The notes under the pieces are model-generated. The model made no database searches and had not been told where the DNA came from. It saw nothing but the letters and a program-made list of their open reading frames with translations. A stretch of 64,000 bases of DNA from Sulfurospirillum diekertiae (GTDB taxonomy: Bacteria > Campylobacterota > Campylobacteria > Campylobacterales > Sulfurospirillaceae). Positions 1 through 8,488 of the stretch are shown piece by piece. Position 1 is the stretch's first letter. The number at the start of each line of letters is the position of its first letter. The translations under genes were made by a program, and so were the position numbers. The stretch spans positions 1,922,001 to 1,986,000 of the forward strand of contig NZ_CP023275.1 of the NCBI RefSeq assembly GCF_002309535.1, in the 5' to 3' direction.

Positions 1-144
1 ATTGAGTTGCGCGACCAATTCTCCCGCTTTTGCCAAACGTGCTTGCTCTTGTACCCCTACCATTCTTGGCAAAGCCACGGCTGCTAAGATACCTAAAATA
101 ACGATAACGAAGATAAGTTCGATCATCGTGAAACCTTTTTTCAT
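1..144 (-). CDS. prepilin-type N-terminal cleavage/methylation domain protein (5' part only)
   Basis: The first 48 codons are present and the gene runs off the left edge. The protein starts MKKGFTMIELIFVIVILGIL, the class III signal of type IV pilins and type II secretion pseudopilins: a short basic leader, cleavage after Gly4, Phe at mature position 1, Glu at position 5, then a hydrophobic helix. A prepilin peptidase would cut and methylate it. The start is supported by AAGGAG seven bases upstream. Which pilin or pseudopilin it is cannot be told without the rest of the gene. Confidence 0.85.
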   Translation of the reverse strand, partial: MKKGFTMIELIFVIVILGILAAVALPRMVGVQEQARLAKAGELVAQLN

Positions 145-167
145 ATTCACTCCTTGTTTTTTTGTTA

Positions 168-185
168 GTCAATACACTTATTGAC
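168..185. promoter_or_regulatory. inverted repeat in the 5' untranslated region of the prepilin gene
   Basis: GTCAATA and TATTGAC form a perfect 7-bp stem with a 4-base loop, 24 bases upstream of the prepilin start. On the minus strand it is followed by an A-rich tract, not a T-run, so a factor-independent terminator is unlikely. An operator or an mRNA 5' hairpin is possible. Its role is inference. Confidence 0.4.
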
Positions 186-226
186 CACGTAAAAGCCATT
201 CTAGTACAATATTTTTGAAGCTCGAC

Positions 227-445
227 TTAAATCTCATCCATTTGATGTAACAGCTTGGTAACCTCTTGTTCGAGAACGAAATTATCATAACATTTTCCCA
301 CGTACGCAAACAGAAGTTCTTTGGGGTCAATGGTGCTTTTTTCTTTAAATTTCTCTTTAAAATCCGCTTCAAACTGCACGGCGAAATCACCCTCTAACTT
401 GATGTCAAAGTCTTTGCCACCAAGGCTAATGGTTATTTTACTCAT
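227..445 (-). CDS. small conserved protein, possibly ZapA-like
   Basis: A 72-residue acidic protein without signal peptide or membrane segment. The N-terminus ([15 protein letters not shown]) has the alternating pattern of a beta-hairpin seen in ZapA, an FtsZ-ring-associated protein that starts with a short beta-alpha-beta head and continues as a helix; the rest is predicted helical. Its start overlaps the end of the upstream coiled-coil gene by four bases, so the two are probably co-translated. The ZapA link rests on pattern only. A Campylobacterota-specific protein of unknown function is the alternative. Confidence 0.6.
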   Translation of the reverse strand: MSKITISLGGKDFDIKLEGDFAVQFEADFKEKFKEKSTIDPKELLFAYVGKCYDNFVLEQEVTKLLHQMDEI

Positions 446-675
446 TTGCCAAGCACTGCTTCGATTTTGCTGAGTAAATCATCAGAATTGACGTTTTTAC
501 TAATGAGGTCTTGCTCCAATTTTGCAATCTGCACATTTTTAGCTTCTGCCAACGCTTTGGCCTTGACCACTTCTTGACGTAGGGCTTCATTTTGTGCCAG
601 AAGATCTTTGTATTTTTCCAAAAGTTCCGTTATCTTTTGGCTTAATGTGCTAATGTTTCGCTCTTCTTCAAACAT
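442..675 (-). CDS. small coiled-coil protein, possibly ZapB-like
   Basis: A 77-residue protein that is almost entirely heptad-rich coiled coil (roughly residues 10-60; for example [19 protein letters not shown]), with no signal or membrane segment. Size and composition resemble ZapB-type division factors, and the downstream four-base-overlapping gene has a ZapA-like head. It lies divergently from uvrB, with about 60 bp between the start codons. Coiled coils are low-complexity and match many families, so the division role is only a suggestion. Confidence 0.6.
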   Translation of the reverse strand: MFEEERNISTLSQKITELLEKYKDLLAQNEALRQEVVKAKALAEAKNVQIAKLEQDLISKNVNSDDLLSKIEAVLGK

Positions 676-701
676 TTAGGACTCCATTGTGGTCTGTTTG
701 G

Positions 702-707
702 TATAAT
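702..707 (+). promoter_or_regulatory. -10 box for uvrB
   Basis: A perfect TATAAT lies 31 bp before the preferred uvrB start. There is no obvious -35 hexamer, as is usual for sigma-70 promoters of this phylum. Confidence 0.5.
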
Positions 708-737
708 TGTAACAAAATAATGGGAAAAGTATCAACT

Positions 738-2714
738 ATGAGCGAATTTTATTTAGAAAGTCCCTATCAGCCATCCGGCGATCAACCGCAAGCCATCGAT
801 AAACTGGTTGCGTCCATCCAAAAAGGAAGTCGTTATCAAACGTTGATTGGTGTGACGGGTAGCGGTAAAACCTATACAATGGCACAGATCATTCAAAAAC
901 TGAAGATGCCAACCCTCGTCATGACGCACAACAAAACCCTTGCAGCGCAACTTTACAGTGAATTTAAGGGCTTTTTTCCTAAAAATCATGTGGAGTATTT
1001 TATCAGCTATTACGACTACTATCAACCTGAGGCGTATATTCCAAGAAGTGATCTTTTCATCGAAAAAGACAGTTCTATCAACGAAGAGTTAGAGCGTTTA
1101 CGCCTCAGTGCGACAGCATCACTGCTTAGTTTTGATGATGTCATCTGTGTCGCTTCCGTCTCGGCAAATTATGGTTTGGGCGATCCAAGTGAGTATAAAG
1201 AGATGGTGCAAGTCATCGAAAAAGGCGAAAGTATCAACCAAAAAAAGCTTCTTTTGCGCCTTGTCGACATGGGTTATAAACGCAATGACACCTTTTTTGA
1301 TCGCGGTTGTTTTAGGGTCAGTGGCGATGTCATCGACATTTACCCCGCCTACAGTGAAGAAGAGGCGATTCGTGTGGAGTTTTTTGGTGACGAAGTGGAG
1401 AGCATCAACTATTTTGAAGTGTTTCTTAATAAAAAACTGCAAAACCTAAACAAAGTCGTCATCTATGCCGCCAATCAGTTTATCGTCGGGCACGAGAGGC
1501 TTCAAAAAGCGATCAAATCCATCGAGCAAGAGTTAGATGAACGCCTCGAATACTTCAAAAAAGAGGACAAATTGGTCGAGTATCAACGCCTTAAACAACG
1601 TGTTGAGTTTGACCTAGAGATGCTTCAAAGCACCGGAGCATGTAAAGGCGTTGAAAACTATGCACGATATTTGACAGGGATAGAGCCTGGTGGTACACCC
1701 TACTCGTTGTTTGACTACTTTGAAGCCATGAATAAAGAGTATCTGGTCATCGTCGATGAATCCCATGTCAGTCTTCCACAATTTCGCGGTATGTTTGCGG
1801 GAGATCGCAGTCGTAAAGAGGTGCTTGTCGAGTATGGATTTAGACTTCCAAGCGCACTAGATAACCGTCCTTTAATGTTTGATGAGTTTATCCATAAAGC
1901 ACCACGTTACCTTTTTGTCAGTGCCACACCTAAGGATTTGGAGCTGGAACTTAGTGGTGATAACACCGCCGAACAGATCATCCGCCCGACGGGGCTTCTT
2001 GATCCTGAAGTCGAAATTTTAAGCAGTAAAAACCAAGTGGAGACTCTTTTTGATAAGATCAAAGAGGTTACATGTAAAGATGAAAAAGTGCTTGTAACGG
2101 TATTGACGAAGAAAATGGCAGAAGAGCTAACGCGCTACTACGCCGATCTGGGCATTAAGATCAAATACATGCACTCCGACATCGACGCGATTGAGCGTAA
2201 CCAAATCATTCGCTCTTTACGTGTGGGCGAGTTTGACGTGCTTGTGGGTATTAACCTCCTTCGTGAGGGACTTGACTTGCCTGAAGTCTCCCTTGTTGCT
2301 ATCTTAGATGCCGATAAAGAGGGCTTTTTACGTTCCGAAACGAGTCTCATTCAAACCATGGGACGTGCTGCTAGAAATCTCAACGGCAGAGTCATCATGT
2401 TTGCAGAGAAAATCACGGATTCGATGCAAAAAGCGATCGAAACGACGCTCAGACGCCGTGCCATTCAAGAGGCTTACAATAAAGAACACGGCATCACACC
2501 AACCAGTACCACGCGCAAAATGGATGAGAATTTAAAACTTGAAGAACATGCTGACATCTACAATATGTTTGATAAAAAAGAGAAGATTCCGCCGAGCGAA
2601 AAGAAGAAAATTATTGCGGAATTGACAAAGTCCATGCATGAAGCTGCGAAGATTTTGGAGTTTGAAAAAGCAGCGAAATTACGCGATCAAATTGAAAAAT
2701 TGAAAAAGATGTAA
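738..2714 (+). CDS. uvrB: UvrABC excinuclease subunit B
   Basis: UvrB is the damage-verifying helicase-like subunit of nucleotide excision repair; it is loaded by UvrA and recruits UvrC. The protein has the Walker A motif GVTGSGKT near residue 40, the tyrosine-rich damage-wedging hairpin ([10 protein letters not shown]), the DESH Walker B, the SATP motif, helicase motif VI (QTMGRAARN) and a C-terminal UVR domain ([21 protein letters not shown] region) that binds UvrC. Length of about 658 residues fits the family. I chose the ATG at 738 (MSEFYLES) by homology; an ATG at 720 would add six residues. Confidence 0.97.
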   Translation: MSEFYLESPYQPSGDQPQAIDKLVASIQKGSRYQTLIGVTGSGKTYTMAQIIQKLKMPTLVMTHNKTLAAQLYSEFKGFFPKNHVEYFISYYDYYQPEAYIPRSDLFIEKDSSINEELERLRLSATASLLSFDDVICVASVSANYGLGDPSEYKEMVQVIEKGESINQKKLLLRLVDMGYKRNDTFFDRGCFRVSGDVIDIYPAYSEEEAIRVEFFGDEVESINYFEVFLNKKLQNLNKVVIYAANQFIVGHERLQKAIKSIEQELDERLEYFKKEDKLVEYQRLKQRVEFDLEMLQSTGACKGVENYARYLTGIEPGGTPYSLFDYFEAMNKEYLVIVDESHVSLPQFRGMFAGDRSRKEVLVEYGFRLPSALDNRPLMFDEFIHKAPRYLFVSATPKDLELELSGDNTAEQIIRPTGLLDPEVEILSSKNQVETLFDKIKEVTCKDEKVLVTVLTKKMAEELTRYYADLGIKIKYMHSDIDAIERNQIIRSLRVGEFDVLVGINLLREGLDLPEVSLVAILDADKEGFLRSETSLIQTMGRAARNLNGRVIMFAEKITDSMQKAIETTLRRRAIQEAYNKEHGITPTSTTRKMDENLKLEEHADIYNMFDKKEKIPPSEKKKIIAELTKSMHEAAKILEFEKAAKLRDQIEKLKKM

Positions 2715-2720
2715 AAAATC

Positions 2721-2732
2721 TTTACATGTAAA
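2721..2732. repeat. TTTACATGTAAA palindrome, intergenic, after uvrB
   Basis: First of 21 perfect copies in the window of a 12-bp self-complementary word. This one lies 6 bp after the uvrB stop and extends to a 14-bp palindrome with flanking C and G. The palindrome has no loop, so it is not a terminator hairpin; protein binding, methylation or uptake are possible roles (see findings). Confidence 0.9.
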
Positions 2733-2773
2733 GCCATTTTGGAGTAAAATTGAGCATGGTTTAGGAGGAAACT

Positions 2774-3316
2774 ATGCAAGTAGATAGCGCTCTAAACGCC
2801 TCTTACATACGCGTTGCTAACACACCCACTTCATCTTCCACTACGACGACATCCTCATCATCCCAAAAAAAAGACGAAAAGACTACTGATCTTACGGCTT
2901 CACAACGTGCATTAATTGCTGAGCTGCAAGCGATTGATACTTCTGTACGAGCCCATGAGAGTGCTCATATTGCCGCTGGTGGTGGTGTTATTCGGAGTGC
3001 CGCTGTTTTTACTTACGAGCAAGCACCAGACAAAAGGCTTTATGCCATAGGGGGAGAAGTTGGCATCGACACTTCAGAAGCTCCTACGCCTGATGAAACG
3101 GTCACCAAAATGCAAACAGTGCGAGCGGCTGCGCTTGCTCCCAGTGACCCAAGTGCGACTGATTACCAAGTAGCGGCAACGGCTTCAATGCTCCAAATGA
3201 TGGCAAGACTTGAAGTTGCACGGCTTAAACAAGCGGCACTGATAGCCAAACCCAATGAGAGCTACCAGCGCTCAAATAACGAAAATTCTACCTCTCTTTT
3301 CTCAAATTACGCCTAA
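2774..3316 (+). CDS. putative metalloprotease, SprA-related (CJM1_0395-type) family
   Basis: A 180-residue protein with a Ser/Thr-rich, low-complexity N-terminus (about residues 15-45), then a conserved domain with HESAHIAAGG at about residue 77. HExxH is the zinc-binding and catalytic motif of gluzincin/metzincin proteases. The following segment (YAIGGEVGIDTSEAPTPDET) matches my memory of the Campylobacterota family named after CJM1_0395 and of SprA-related proteins. No signal peptide is visible. A clear Shine-Dalgarno (GGAGGAAAC) precedes the ATG. Substrate unknown. Confidence 0.75.
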   Translation: MQVDSALNASYIRVANTPTSSSTTTTSSSSQKKDEKTTDLTASQRALIAELQAIDTSVRAHESAHIAAGGGVIRSAAVFTYEQAPDKRLYAIGGEVGIDTSEAPTPDETVTKMQTVRAAALAPSDPSATDYQVAATASMLQMMARLEVARLKQAALIAKPNESYQRSNNENSTSLFSNYA

Positions 3317-3320
3317 GTAT

Positions 3321-3350
3321 GTAACGGCGTTACCTTTTTATAACTTTTTT
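3321..3350 (+). terminator. probable terminator after the metalloprotease gene
   Basis: GTAAC-GGC-GTTAC forms a short stem 4 bp after the stop codon and is followed by two T-rich runs. The stem is only 5 bp, so efficiency is uncertain. Confidence 0.5.
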
Positions 3351-3354
3351 CTGA

Positions 3355-3360
3355 TAAAAT
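3355..3360 (+). promoter_or_regulatory. -10 box for ppk1
   Basis: GATAAAAT with a preceding T-rich stretch, 33 bp before the GTG start of ppk1; the same GATAAAAT form precedes the YdcH and glnA genes. Confidence 0.4.
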
Positions 3361-3392
3361 AATTAGATTTATTTTGCAATGAAGGATCAAAC

Positions 3393-5504
3393 GTGCTTGA
3401 TTTAAATGACTCTAGCCTGTATCTTAACCGTGAGCTTTCATGGCTCAAATTTAACACCAGAGTCCTCACCCAATCCTTAAAAAAAGAGTTGCCTCTTTTT
3501 GAACGACTCAAATTTTTAGCCATTTATGCCACCAACCTTGATGAATTCTATATGATCCGCGTTGCAGGGCTTAAACAACTCTTTAGTGCCGGCGTCATTG
3601 AAACGGGTGCTGACCAAAAAACACCTTTGGATCAACTCAGAGAAATCAGAACGTACCTTTCGAGTGAAAAAGAGATTATTCAAAGCAGTTATGAAGAGAT
3701 CGTCAAAGACCTTGAAAAAGAAAATCTTTTTATTACCGATTATGACAATTTGACGCCTTCATTGGCAAAGTTATCGGATGACTATTTCTTTTCAAATGTC
3801 TTACCTGTCATTGTCCCGATTGCGGTGAATGCCACACATCCTTTTCCGCACCTCAACAACCTGAGTTTCTCTCTTGCTGTGAAACTTCAAGACAGTGAGA
3901 TCGAAGAAGAAGGCAATTACAAATACGGTATGATTCGCATTCCTCGTGTACTTCCACGCTTTTTCCAAGCAGGGGACAATACCTATGTGCCGATTGAAAC
4001 GATTGTTAAAAAACATGCTGAAGAGATTTTTCCTGGCTATAAACTCGTCGCATCTGCCGCGTTTAGAGTGACCCGAAATGCGGATATGGTCATCGAAGAA
4101 GAGGAAGCGGATGATTTTATGATGATTATGGAGCAAGGGTTAAAACTGCGCCGTAAAGGAGCATTTGTACGCCTTAACATTCAAGATGGCACCGACCCTG
4201 ATCTGCTCAATTTTCTCAATTCACATATGCAGATTTTCTTTAAAGATATCTATGCCTATAAAATTCCACTTAATCTTGGAGCATTATGGCAAATTGTGGG
4301 CAATAAAGACTTTTCACATCTTGCATTGCCTCCGTACAATCCAAAAACATTGCCGCCATTTGATAGCAATGAGTCTGTCTTTAAAGTGATCGATAAAGGT
4401 GATGTATTGCTTTTTCATCCGTATGAAAGTTTTGATCCTGTTCTACGCCTCATTCGTGAAGCATCTAAAGACCCAAAAGTGGTCTCTATTCGTATGACGC
4501 TCTACCGTGTGGAAAAAAATTCTCAAATCGTCCAAGCTCTGATTGACGCTGCTAATGAAGGCAAACAAGTTACCGCCGTTGTAGAACTAAAAGCGCGTTT
4601 TGACGAAGAAAACAATCTCCATTGGGCAAAAGCGTTGGAACAAGCAGGTGCCCATGTGGTGTACGGCATCACCGGTTTTAAAGTTCACGCGAAAATCGCT
4701 CAAGTCATTCGCCAAGAAGAAGATGGCAAACTAAAGTTTTACATGCACTTTAGCACGGGTAACTACAATGGCGCTACGGCGAAGGTTTACACCGACACCA
4801 GCTTCTTTACATGTAAAGAAGATTTTGCCAAAGACGGTACGATGTTTTTCCATATTTTATCGGGCTTTTCCAAACATAAAAAACTTGACACGCTTTCCAT
4901 GTCACCGACACAAATCAAGCCTAAAATCATTAACCTCATTCACAATGAAGCCAAATATGGTGCTGAGGGGCGCATTATTGCTAAAATGAACTCGTTGGTG
5001 GACTCTGATGTGATTCAAGCCCTTTACTACGCTTCTATGCAAGGGGTTCAGATCGACATTATTGCTCGCGGTATTTGTTGTTTACGTCCGAATGTGCAAG
5101 GAATCAGTGAAAATATTCGCGTCAAATCTATTATTGGAAAATACCTAGAGCACGCGCGTATTTTCTACTTCAAACATGGTGATCCAACCACAACCTTTAT
5201 CTCTAGTGCTGATTGGATGCCAAGGAACCTTGAGCGACGTTTGGAGCTTATGACGCCAATTTTTGATAAAACATTGCAACAAAAACTGTTTGAAATTTTA
5301 CAACTCCAACTCAATGACAATGTGCTCAGTTGGAATTTAGAAAACAATGGTGATTACACGGAAGTTGAGCCAACCGAAGAGCGTGCGATTAATAACCACA
5401 CTGTCTTGGAAGACTATATGAATAAAATCTATAAGGCACAAAAGAAAGATACCAGCTCCCATAAAGCTGAAAAATTGGCACGTCGCTTGTTTAAAGAGAG
5501 CTAA
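3393..5504 (+). CDS. ppk1: polyphosphate kinase 1
   Basis: Membrane-associated enzyme that reversibly moves the terminal phosphate of ATP onto polyphosphate. The 703-residue protein follows the PPK1 plan: N-terminal helical domain ([15 protein letters not shown]), head domain, then two phospholipase-D-like catalytic domains with the conserved RMTLYRV and the phospho-acceptor histidine in GFKVHAKI, and a C-terminal [15 protein letters not shown]. The start is GTG at 3393 with GGAT eight bases upstream. It overlaps nothing; the carbonic anhydrase gene begins one base after its stop. It carries a TTTACATGTAAA copy read as FTCK. Confidence 0.97.
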   Translation: MLDLNDSSLYLNRELSWLKFNTRVLTQSLKKELPLFERLKFLAIYATNLDEFYMIRVAGLKQLFSAGVIETGADQKTPLDQLREIRTYLSSEKEIIQSSYEEIVKDLEKENLFITDYDNLTPSLAKLSDDYFFSNVLPVIVPIAVNATHPFPHLNNLSFSLAVKLQDSEIEEEGNYKYGMIRIPRVLPRFFQAGDNTYVPIETIVKKHAEEIFPGYKLVASAAFRVTRNADMVIEEEEADDFMMIMEQGLKLRRKGAFVRLNIQDGTDPDLLNFLNSHMQIFFKDIYAYKIPLNLGALWQIVGNKDFSHLALPPYNPKTLPPFDSNESVFKVIDKGDVLLFHPYESFDPVLRLIREASKDPKVVSIRMTLYRVEKNSQIVQALIDAANEGKQVTAVVELKARFDEENNLHWAKALEQAGAHVVYGITGFKVHAKIAQVIRQEEDGKLKFYMHFSTGNYNGATAKVYTDTSFFTCKEDFAKDGTMFFHILSGFSKHKKLDTLSMSPTQIKPKIINLIHNEAKYGAEGRIIAKMNSLVDSDVIQALYYASMQGVQIDIIARGICCLRPNVQGISENIRVKSIIGKYLEHARIFYFKHGDPTTTFISSADWMPRNLERRLELMTPIFDKTLQQKLFEILQLQLNDNVLSWNLENNGDYTEVEPTEERAINNHTVLEDYMNKIYKAQKKDTSSHKAEKLARRLFKES
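4806..4817. repeat. TTTACATGTAAA palindrome inside ppk1
   Basis: Read in the FTCK frame (SFFTCKED). Flanking C and G make a 14-bp palindrome. Confidence 0.9.
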
Positions 5505-5505
5505 A

Positions 5506-6030
5506 ATGATTATGGAGTTTCAAGGCGTATCACCTCGCATCGCTTCTGATGTGTTTGTGGCACCCAGTGCGGACATTATCGGCGATGTAACTATTGCCGA
5601 GGAAAGTTCCGTCTGGTTTGGCTGCGTCATTAGAGGCGATGTAAACTCCATTAAAATTGGCAAACGAACGTCGATTCAAGACCTTAGCATGATTCATGTC
5701 ACACACTTTAAAAAAGCCGATCGCAGTGATGGATTTGCAACAACGATTGGCAATGATGTAACCATAGCGCATCGTGTGATGCTCCATGGTTGTACTATAG
5801 AAAATGCCTGCTTAATAGGCATGAGTGCGACGATCTTAGATGGTGCGGTCATCGGTAAAGAATCCATCGTCGGAGCTAATTCACTGGTGACTAAAAATAA
5901 AATCTTTCCACCGCGTTCACTCATTATGGGCAATCCTGCCAAAGTTGTACGAGCACTTAGCGATGAAGAGGTTTCCTCTCTTTACGCATCGTCTGCTAAC
6001 TACGTGCGTTTTAAAGCGATGTATCAGTAG
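5506..6030 (+). CDS. gamma-carbonic anhydrase family protein
   Basis: A left-handed beta-helix protein of 174 residues with hexapeptide repeats (for example DIIGDVTI, NDVTIAHRV, SATILDGAVIG). The three histidines expected to bind the metal are seen in VTHFKK, IAHRV and LHGC. Many such proteins (YrdA/PaaY/CaiE type) are zinc-bound without proven carbonic anhydrase activity, so CO2 hydration is likely but not certain. It begins one base after ppk1 and ends with a 20-bp convergent overlap with the exonuclease gene. Confidence 0.88.
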   Translation: MIMEFQGVSPRIASDVFVAPSADIIGDVTIAEESSVWFGCVIRGDVNSIKIGKRTSIQDLSMIHVTHFKKADRSDGFATTIGNDVTIAHRVMLHGCTIENACLIGMSATILDGAVIGKESIVGANSLVTKNKIFPPRSLIMGNPAKVVRALSDEEVSSLYASSANYVRFKAMYQ

Positions 6031-6814
6031 GCTTTGAAGGCTTCTCTTTTTTCTTCTTCTTTTGGTTTTGTGGATTCGTAAAAGCGATTAACTGCTCTAC
6101 GGTTTGCACCTCTTCAGGTAAATTTTCCAACGCTTTAAAGAACACTTGCGCTGTAGCGCGTGCATCATACAATGCTCTATGGTGATTTTCAAACCCTATC
6201 CCCAAATAGTCCGTAAGCGCCCCTAGACCATACTTAGGTGCTTCAATACATTTTCGCGCCAAATCAATGGTATCAAGTCTGCGATTCAAAAGCGGACCAA
6301 ACCCTGCTTGCTCCATAGCGTAAGAGATAAAATAGTAGTCAAAATTAACATTATGCGCAACAAAAACGGCATCTTTGATAAACAGGCGAAATGCTTCTAA
6401 AACAGACGTAAGTGAGGGTGCTTTTTGAAGTTCCGCAAGGGTAATGCCTGTGAGTTGCTCAATGCTATCAGGTAAAATATCCGCCTTAGCCAAGGATGAA
6501 AACTCAGCAACTTCTTTGCCATTTTCAATCATCACCGCACCGATTTCAATAATCTGGTGTAAAGCGGGTTTACTGCCATTGGCTTCAATATCGACAATGC
6601 AAAATTTTCCCTGACCGATGGGTGTAGTAAGCGTTTCTAGGGTAAAAGCGTAATTATTGTATTTAGTGATAGGAAGCCCTAAGAGTTTGAGCATTGATAG
6701 ATCTTCAACATCGACAGGTTCCAACTCTTTAAACGTATGCATTTTGGCAAAAAATTCTTTATGAAAAATAGGCTTTTGCGTCATCTTAAAAATATAACTA
6801 TCTACTGCTCTCAC
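6011..6814 (-). CDS. 3'-5' exonuclease, DnaQ (Pol III epsilon-like) family
   Basis: The DEDD exonuclease fold starts near residue 70: ExoI DIEANGSKP (Asp-Glu pair), ExoII VAHNVNFDY, ExoIII HRALYDARAT. An extra 65-70-residue N-terminal segment precedes it, as in other Campylobacterota DnaQ-like proteins. It may proofread for DNA polymerase III or act as a separate nuclease. The start used is GTG at 6814, with an AAGG 8-10 bases upstream inside trpF; an ATG at 6784 is the alternative. The C-terminus is lysine-rich. Confidence 0.85.
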   Translation of the reverse strand: MRAVDSYIFKMTQKPIFHKEFFAKMHTFKELEPVDVEDLSMLKLLGLPITKYNNYAFTLETLTTPIGQGKFCIVDIEANGSKPALHQIIEIGAVMIENGKEVAEFSSLAKADILPDSIEQLTGITLAELQKAPSLTSVLEAFRLFIKDAVFVAHNVNFDYYFISYAMEQAGFGPLLNRRLDTIDLARKCIEAPKYGLGALTDYLGIGFENHHRALYDARATAQVFFKALENLPEEVQTVEQLIAFTNPQNQKKKKKEKPSKPTDTSL

Positions 6815-7397
6815 GCTTTGCCTTCTTTATAAATGCTCGTACTTTATCGTGATCTTTAAGGCCTTTTGCTTTTTCTACGCCACTGCTGACATCGACACCG
6901 TAAAAGCCAAAAGGTTTAATTTGATCAATATTTTCAGGAGTCAATCCGCCTGCTAGGATGATGTTGTCTCTATCACTGTTTTCAAACCATGAAAGATCAA
7001 TCCTCTTCCCTGCTCCACCGTAGCCTTCAACATAGGCATCAACGAGCCTGATTAATCCTTGATACTGTTCGACATCACGAGGTTCGCGCGTACGCACAAC
7101 ACGAACGTAAGGCACTTTTAACGCGTTAAAAAATGTCTCATCTACTTCAAACTGAATCTGCGCCATATCCATCTGTGCTTCTTTACATGTAAGACTCACT
7201 TCATCAGGTGTCACATCTACAAAAAGCCCGATCTTCTTTACATGTAAAGGCAATTTTTCTGCAATTTCTTTCGCATTTTGAGGTGTAATATAACGAGGAG
7301 ATTTTGGATAAAAAACAAAACCAAGTGCGTCCGCTCCTGCTTCAATCGCACATAGTGCGTCTTCAAGGTTCGTAATGCCGCAGATTTTAACCCACAT
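6798..7397 (-). CDS. trpF: phosphoribosylanthranilate isomerase
   Basis: Third step of tryptophan synthesis, an Amadori rearrangement of PRA to CdRP in a (beta/alpha)8 barrel. Signatures are KICGITN with the catalytic Cys at residue 5, GADALGFVFYPKSPR, and LAGGLTPENI plus GVDVSSGVE phosphate-binding loops. Its 199 residues are normal. It sits apart from other trp genes, four bases after rpe. Two palindrome copies lie only 55 bp apart in it (LTCK and LHVK), an unusual density. Confidence 0.95.
   Translation of the reverse strand: MWVKICGITNLEDALCAIEAGADALGFVFYPKSPRYITPQNAKEIAEKLPLHVKKIGLFVDVTPDEVSLTCKEAQMDMAQIQFEVDETFFNALKVPYVRVVRTREPRDVEQYQGLIRLVDAYVEGYGGAGKRIDLSWFENSDRDNIILAGGLTPENIDQIKPFGFYGVDVSSGVEKAKGLKDHDKVRAFIKKAKRESSR
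7182..7193. repeat. TTTACATGTAAG, one-mismatch copy of the palindrome inside trpF
   Basis: 11 of 12 positions match; read as LTCK. It lies 55 bp from the perfect copy at 7237. Confidence 0.7.
7237..7248. repeat. TTTACATGTAAA palindrome inside trpF
   Basis: Read in the LHVK frame (LPLHVKKIG). Confidence 0.9.
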
Positions 7398-7400
7398 CTG

Positions 7401-8042
7401 TTACACTTTTAAAGAATCAATAGCGTTTTTATAATCATTGGAGCCAAAAATATAATTGCCTGCAACGACAATATCCACCCCCGCATTGGCAAGTGCTTGA
7501 ATATTTTGGTTATTGACCCCACCATCCACTTCAATGAGTGTTTGTGCATTTCGTTTTAAAATCATCTCTTTTAAAATCGGTGCTTTTTCTAAAACATTGG
7601 GGATAAATTTTTGCCCACCAAAACCAGGGTTGACACTCATAAGGAGTACCATATCCAAATCTTCAATGAGATATTCTATCGCAGACGGTGGCGTGTGAGG
7701 ATTCAATACAATCGCGGGAGAAATACCTAAGTTGCGAATTTTTTGAATCAACCGATGCGGGTGTTTTTCTTCTTCAATGTGAAAGGAAAGGTATTTAGGT
7801 TTAAGCGGAGCAAAAAGATCAACAAAAAATGTATTGTTTTCAACCATCAAGTGAATATCCAGTGGCTTTGTGGCAGCGCGTGCTACAGCATTTACCACAA
7901 CAGGTCCAATGGTCAAATTGGGAACGAAATGCCCATCCATAACGTCCACATGGACAAGATCACATCCTGCCATGCAAATCGATTCAATTTCTTCTTTTAA
8001 CTTTCCAAAATCAGCAGAAAGGATACTTGGAGCAACTAACAT
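7401..8042 (-). CDS. rpe: ribulose-phosphate 3-epimerase
   Basis: Interconverts ribulose 5-phosphate and xylulose 5-phosphate in the pentose phosphate pathway. A metal-dependent TIM barrel: APSILSADF at the N-terminus, HVDVMDGHFVPN with metal-binding His and Asp, MSVNPGFGGQKF as the flexible phosphate loop, and EVDGGVN with the second catalytic Asp. 213 residues, full length. It is first of a minus-strand run rpe-trpF-exonuclease. A 9-bp-stem hairpin lies 20 bp upstream of the start. Confidence 0.96.
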   Translation of the reverse strand: MLVAPSILSADFGKLKEEIESICMAGCDLVHVDVMDGHFVPNLTIGPVVVNAVARAATKPLDIHLMVENNTFFVDLFAPLKPKYLSFHIEEEKHPHRLIQKIRNLGISPAIVLNPHTPPSAIEYLIEDLDMVLLMSVNPGFGGQKFIPNVLEKAPILKEMILKRNAQTLIEVDGGVNNQNIQALANAGVDIVVAGNYIFGSNDYKNAIDSLKV

Positions 8043-8061
8043 AGTTTGCCTTTATACGATT

Positions 8062-8086
8062 AATAGACTTCGTAACAAAGTCTATT
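8062..8086. promoter_or_regulatory. perfect inverted repeat upstream of rpe
   Basis: AATAGACTT and AAGTCTATT make a 9-bp stem with a 7-base loop between the divergent rpe and rpmB genes, 20 bp before rpe. No T-run follows on either strand. It could be an operator or a leader hairpin of the rpe mRNA. Confidence 0.45.
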
Positions 8087-8131
8087 CACAAAAATTTACT
8101 GAAATTGTACCCAAATTTATAATATTTTCGA

Positions 8132-8137
8132 TATAAT
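8132..8137 (+). promoter_or_regulatory. -10 box for rpmB
   Basis: TATAAT 75 bp upstream of the rpmB start, behind an AT-rich stretch. It predicts a leader of about 70 nt. Confidence 0.55.
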
Positions 8138-8212
8138 CTCAGGCTGCATAGAATTAAGCGTTTCTTTTGCTTCTTTCATGTACAATTCACGAAAAATTTT
8201 AAGGATATCGAT

Positions 8213-8401
8213 ATGGCAAGAAAATGTGCTCTTACTGGAAAAGGCCCTATGGTTGGTAACAACGTAAGCCATGCGAACAACAAAACTAAAAGAAGATTCC
8301 TTCCAAACCTTAGATCTGTCCGTGTGACACTTGAAGATGGAACGACTAAGAAAATTAGAATTGCTGCTTCGACACTTCGTACAATGAAGAAAAACGGCTA
8401 A
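8213..8401 (+). CDS. rpmB: 50S ribosomal protein L28
   Basis: A 62-residue basic protein of the large ribosomal subunit. It has the typical start [27 protein letters not shown] and the RSVRV and [12 protein letters not shown] signatures. It is a single gene with its own promoter and a hairpin directly after the stop. A Shine-Dalgarno (AAGGAT) lies eight bases upstream. Confidence 0.97.
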   Translation: MARKCALTGKGPMVGNNVSHANNKTKRRFLPNLRSVRVTLEDGTTKKIRIAASTLRTMKKNG

Positions 8402-8427
8402 AATTTCTCCTTTCATGGGGAAATTTT
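8400..8427 (+). terminator. probable terminator after rpmB
   Basis: AAAATTTCTCC pairs over 11 bp with GGGGAAATTTT (one T-G wobble) around a 6-base loop, starting within the stop codon. The T-run is only four bases, so it may attenuate rather than stop transcription into argJ. Confidence 0.6.
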
Positions 8428-8488
8428 ACGCTAGTCTTGTTTTGATCTTACCTCTTTTTCTCACAATCAAATCCTAAAGGATTTACAG

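Noticed and set aside
753..1449. Open frames antisense or out of frame within uvrB
   Set aside because: Shadows of the real gene; no ribosome-binding site or family resemblance.
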